Assembly (NCBI GenBank): GCA_017418765.1
Contig: JAFOMV010000180.1
Location: 1-5,945 of the forward strand
Direction: 5' to 3'
Origin: Ruminococcus sp.
GTDB taxonomy: Bacteria; Bacillota_A; Clostridia; Oscillospirales; Ruminococcaceae
Length of the DNA: 5,945 nt
Notes under the pieces: model-generated
What the model was told of the DNA's origin: nothing
Database searches by the model: none
The model's input: the letters and a program-made list of their open reading frames with translations, nothing else
Made by a program: the position numbers and the translations under genes
Shown here: positions 5,936-5,945 of the stretch, in pieces
Numbering within the stretch: the stretch's first letter is position 1
Layout of the letters: every line of letters starts with the position of its first letter

Positions 5936-5945
5936 TTTTTATTGC

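Noticed and set aside
5936..5945. Terminator after the last gene
   Set aside because: Only a short T-rich stretch remains before the window ends, with no hairpin visible, so nothing can be said.

Overview
The window looks like chromosomal DNA from a low-to-moderate GC Gram-positive anaerobe, most plausibly a clostridial gut or rumen bacterium (Ruminococcus/Oscillospiraceae-like). This is an inference from the strong AGGAGG-type ribosome binding sites, very AT-rich intergenic DNA next to moderate-GC genes, and a BspA-type leucine-rich-repeat protein. I could not run a similarity search, so the taxon is a guess.

Layout: positions 1-327 are AT-rich non-coding DNA ending in a near-consensus sigma-A promoter (TTGACA, 17-bp spacer, TATACT). 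Five genes follow, all on the + strand with spacers of 30 to 130 bp: (1) a 345-aa zinc-ribbon protein with a helical middle and six 23-residue leucine-rich repeats (328-1365); (2) a 447-aa divergent protein kinase with a C-terminal zinc ribbon and beta-rich tail (1396-2739); (3) a 285-aa von Willebrand A (TerY-like) protein with an intact MIDAS metal site (2790-3647); (4) a 301-aa PP2C-type phosphatase with a lysine-rich tail (3712-4617); (5) a 395-aa protein that joins what looks like a cytidine-deaminase fold without most of its zinc ligands to a Gln/Pro/Tyr/Gly-rich repeat tail (4748-5935). No rRNA, tRNA, CRISPR array, transposase or integrase is visible, and no convincing terminator.

How the genes fit together: kinase, vWA protein and PP2C phosphatase match the TerY-P triad described by comparative genomics of tellurium-resistance/stress (Ter) systems: a reversible Ser/Thr phosphorylation switch thought to be coupled to a metal-binding vWA adaptor. 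The two flanking genes are the unusual part. The LRR/zinc-ribbon protein and the low-complexity deaminase-like protein have the layout of a recognition or scaffold component and a regulated or condensing effector, and are natural candidates for substrates of the kinase/phosphatase pair. That role is inference. The kinase also lacks the usual metal-binding Asn of the catalytic loop, so its activity cannot be assumed.
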